Shown here in pieces: positions 15,412-16,182 of a DNA stretch of 16,182 nt. This DNA comes from an uncultured Gammaproteobacteria bacterium (lineage in GTDB: Bacteria > Pseudomonadota > Gammaproteobacteria > Pseudomonadales > Pseudohongiellaceae), in contig CAIYIP010000526.1 of NCBI GenBank assembly GCA_903926285.1, positions 1-16,182 of the forward strand. Reading direction: 5' to 3'. The notes below the pieces were generated by a model. The model was given only the letters and a program-made list of their open reading frames with translations. It was not told the origin of the DNA and did no database searches. The position numbers and the translations under genes are program-made. Every line of letters starts with the position of its first letter. Position 1 is the first letter of the stretch.

Positions 15412-15433
15412 CATCTGTACAAGACGACAGATG
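15412..15433 (+). promoter_or_regulatory. Leader hairpin before the RssB-like gene
   Basis: CATCTGT (15412-15418) and ACAGATG (15427-15433) form a perfect 7-bp stem with an 8-base loop, ending 18 bases before the ATG at 15452. A second ACAGAT at 15440-15445 could compete for the left arm. The start codon has no visible ribosome binding site, so this structure may affect translation, but that is inference. Confidence 0.3.
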
Positions 15434-15451
15434 TAACAAACAGATTACCGC

Positions 15452-16182
15452 ATGATCTCCGGAAAATTCGCCGCAAAAGAACTAACCATACTGGTCATAG
15501 ACAATGATGTAGTGGTGCGTGGTTCAATTACGGCTGCTCTGAGCAATATTTCCTGTCGCGTAGTATTGGCTGATAATCCTGAGCAGGGTATTGAACGTTT
15601 CCATTCCGCCAGTCCCGATCTCGTCATCATCAATATCCATCTGCCAGAAGCCGATAGTTTCAGCACCCTTCAACAATTGTTTGAATTAGCTCCTGACCTT
15701 CCCATTATTGTCATGGCTAACCGCGGCAATACTGATGATCTGCTGGTTGCTTTGCGTCTGGGCGTGAGCGACTACCTTACGCTCCCTATTGTCGATGGCG
15801 CCATTCTCGAACATGCCATCAATAACAGTTTGAAACGCGCCCGGCTCATTGAAGAAAACAGTCGCATCCGCAAGAAGCTGGAACTTATTAATGCGGAGAT
15901 GGAACAACGCATTGAAATCTTCAAGCAGGATCAACAGGCCGGTCGCCATGTACAAATCAACATGCTGCCGCATCCGCCCCAAGTCATTGGCGCATTCAAG
16001 TTCAATCACAGGGTGCTGCCTTCGCTGTACCTGAGTGGCGATACCGTGGACTACAAACCGGTTTCCAGTCACAAGACTCTCTTCTACATTGCCGATGTTT
16101 CCGGCCATGGTTCTTCGTCAGCCTTTATTACCATTCTGCTGCGATTCAGGATTGAACAATTGCGCCGTGAGCATATTCGGAG
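15452..16182 (+). CDS. RssB-like regulator: degenerate receiver plus PP2C phosphatase (partial)
   Basis: The frame runs from ATG 15452 off the window edge, giving 243 residues. Residues about 10-120 are a receiver domain, 125-168 a probable coiled coil (ARLIEENSRIRKKLELINAEM), and from about 170 a SpoIIE/PP2C-type phosphatase. The phosphatase start matches the Pseudomonas RssB type: MLPHPPQVIG, LPSLYLSGDTVDY and FYIADVSGHGSSSAF, with probable metal ligands D197 and D215 kept. The receiver is unusual: the phospho-acceptor position in LVIINIHLPEAD is Asn61 instead of Asp, the conserved Lys before Pro is Leu111 (DYLTLPI), the Thr/Ser position is Ala89, and the acidic pair is D17-N18. It is therefore unlikely to be switched by phosphorylation. 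Relatives dephosphorylate anti-sigma antagonists in RpoS-type stress control. It lies 163 bases after hrpA; no ribosome binding site is clear. Confidence 0.85.
   Translation, partial: MISGKFAAKELTILVIDNDVVVRGSITAALSNISCRVVLADNPEQGIERFHSASPDLVIINIHLPEADSFSTLQQLFELAPDLPIIVMANRGNTDDLLVALRLGVSDYLTLPIVDGAILEHAINNSLKRARLIEENSRIRKKLELINAEMEQRIEIFKQDQQAGRHVQINMLPHPPQVIGAFKFNHRVLPSLYLSGDTVDYKPVSSHKTLFYIADVSGHGSSSAFITILLRFRIEQLRREHIR

Overview
The window reads as chromosome of a gammaproteobacterium near the Pseudomonadales/Cellvibrionales. The dnaX-ybaB-recR order, an RNase D gene followed by ycgL and ycgN, a YaeQ protein, an HrpA helicase close to the E. coli protein and a Pseudomonas-type RssB-like phosphatase all point that way. 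Base composition looks even (about half G+C). I see no rRNA, tRNA, CRISPR array, insertion sequence or phage gene.

Layout. Positions 1-1240 carry the end of dnaX, then ybaB and recR (replication and recombinational repair). Positions 1289-3180 carry rnd, ycgL and ycgN, tightly packed and partly overlapping. Positions 3244-4191 hold yaeQ and a small unrecognised membrane protein. Positions 4341-8597 hold a two-gene operon: a 983-residue Sec-exported protein with two CXXCH motifs and DUF1592/DUF1588-like regions, then a Tat-exported DUF1501 protein that starts at TTG. Positions 8598-9482 have no intact gene and contain the frameshifted 3' end of a pspF-type activator gene on the minus strand. 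A CNNM/CorC-type transporter gene is on the minus strand at 9483-10778. Divergent from it, behind a TATAAT promoter, are a small zinc-ribbon protein and hrpA, whose stop and start codons overlap. The window ends inside an RssB-like response regulator/PP2C phosphatase gene (15452 to the edge).

Most of the window is conserved housekeeping. I did not find a clear new defence or mobile system. The points that deserve attention are: (1) the RssB-like protein, whose receiver domain lacks the phospho-acceptor Asp and the conserved Lys while its phosphatase metal ligands are kept; (2) the zinc-ribbon protein coupled to hrpA, whose C-terminal half has an Smr-like pattern; (3) the exported cytochrome-like/DUF1501 pair of unknown function; (4) the pspF fossil; and (5) a perfect 10-bp inverted repeat in the divergent promoter region upstream of the zinc-ribbon gene.
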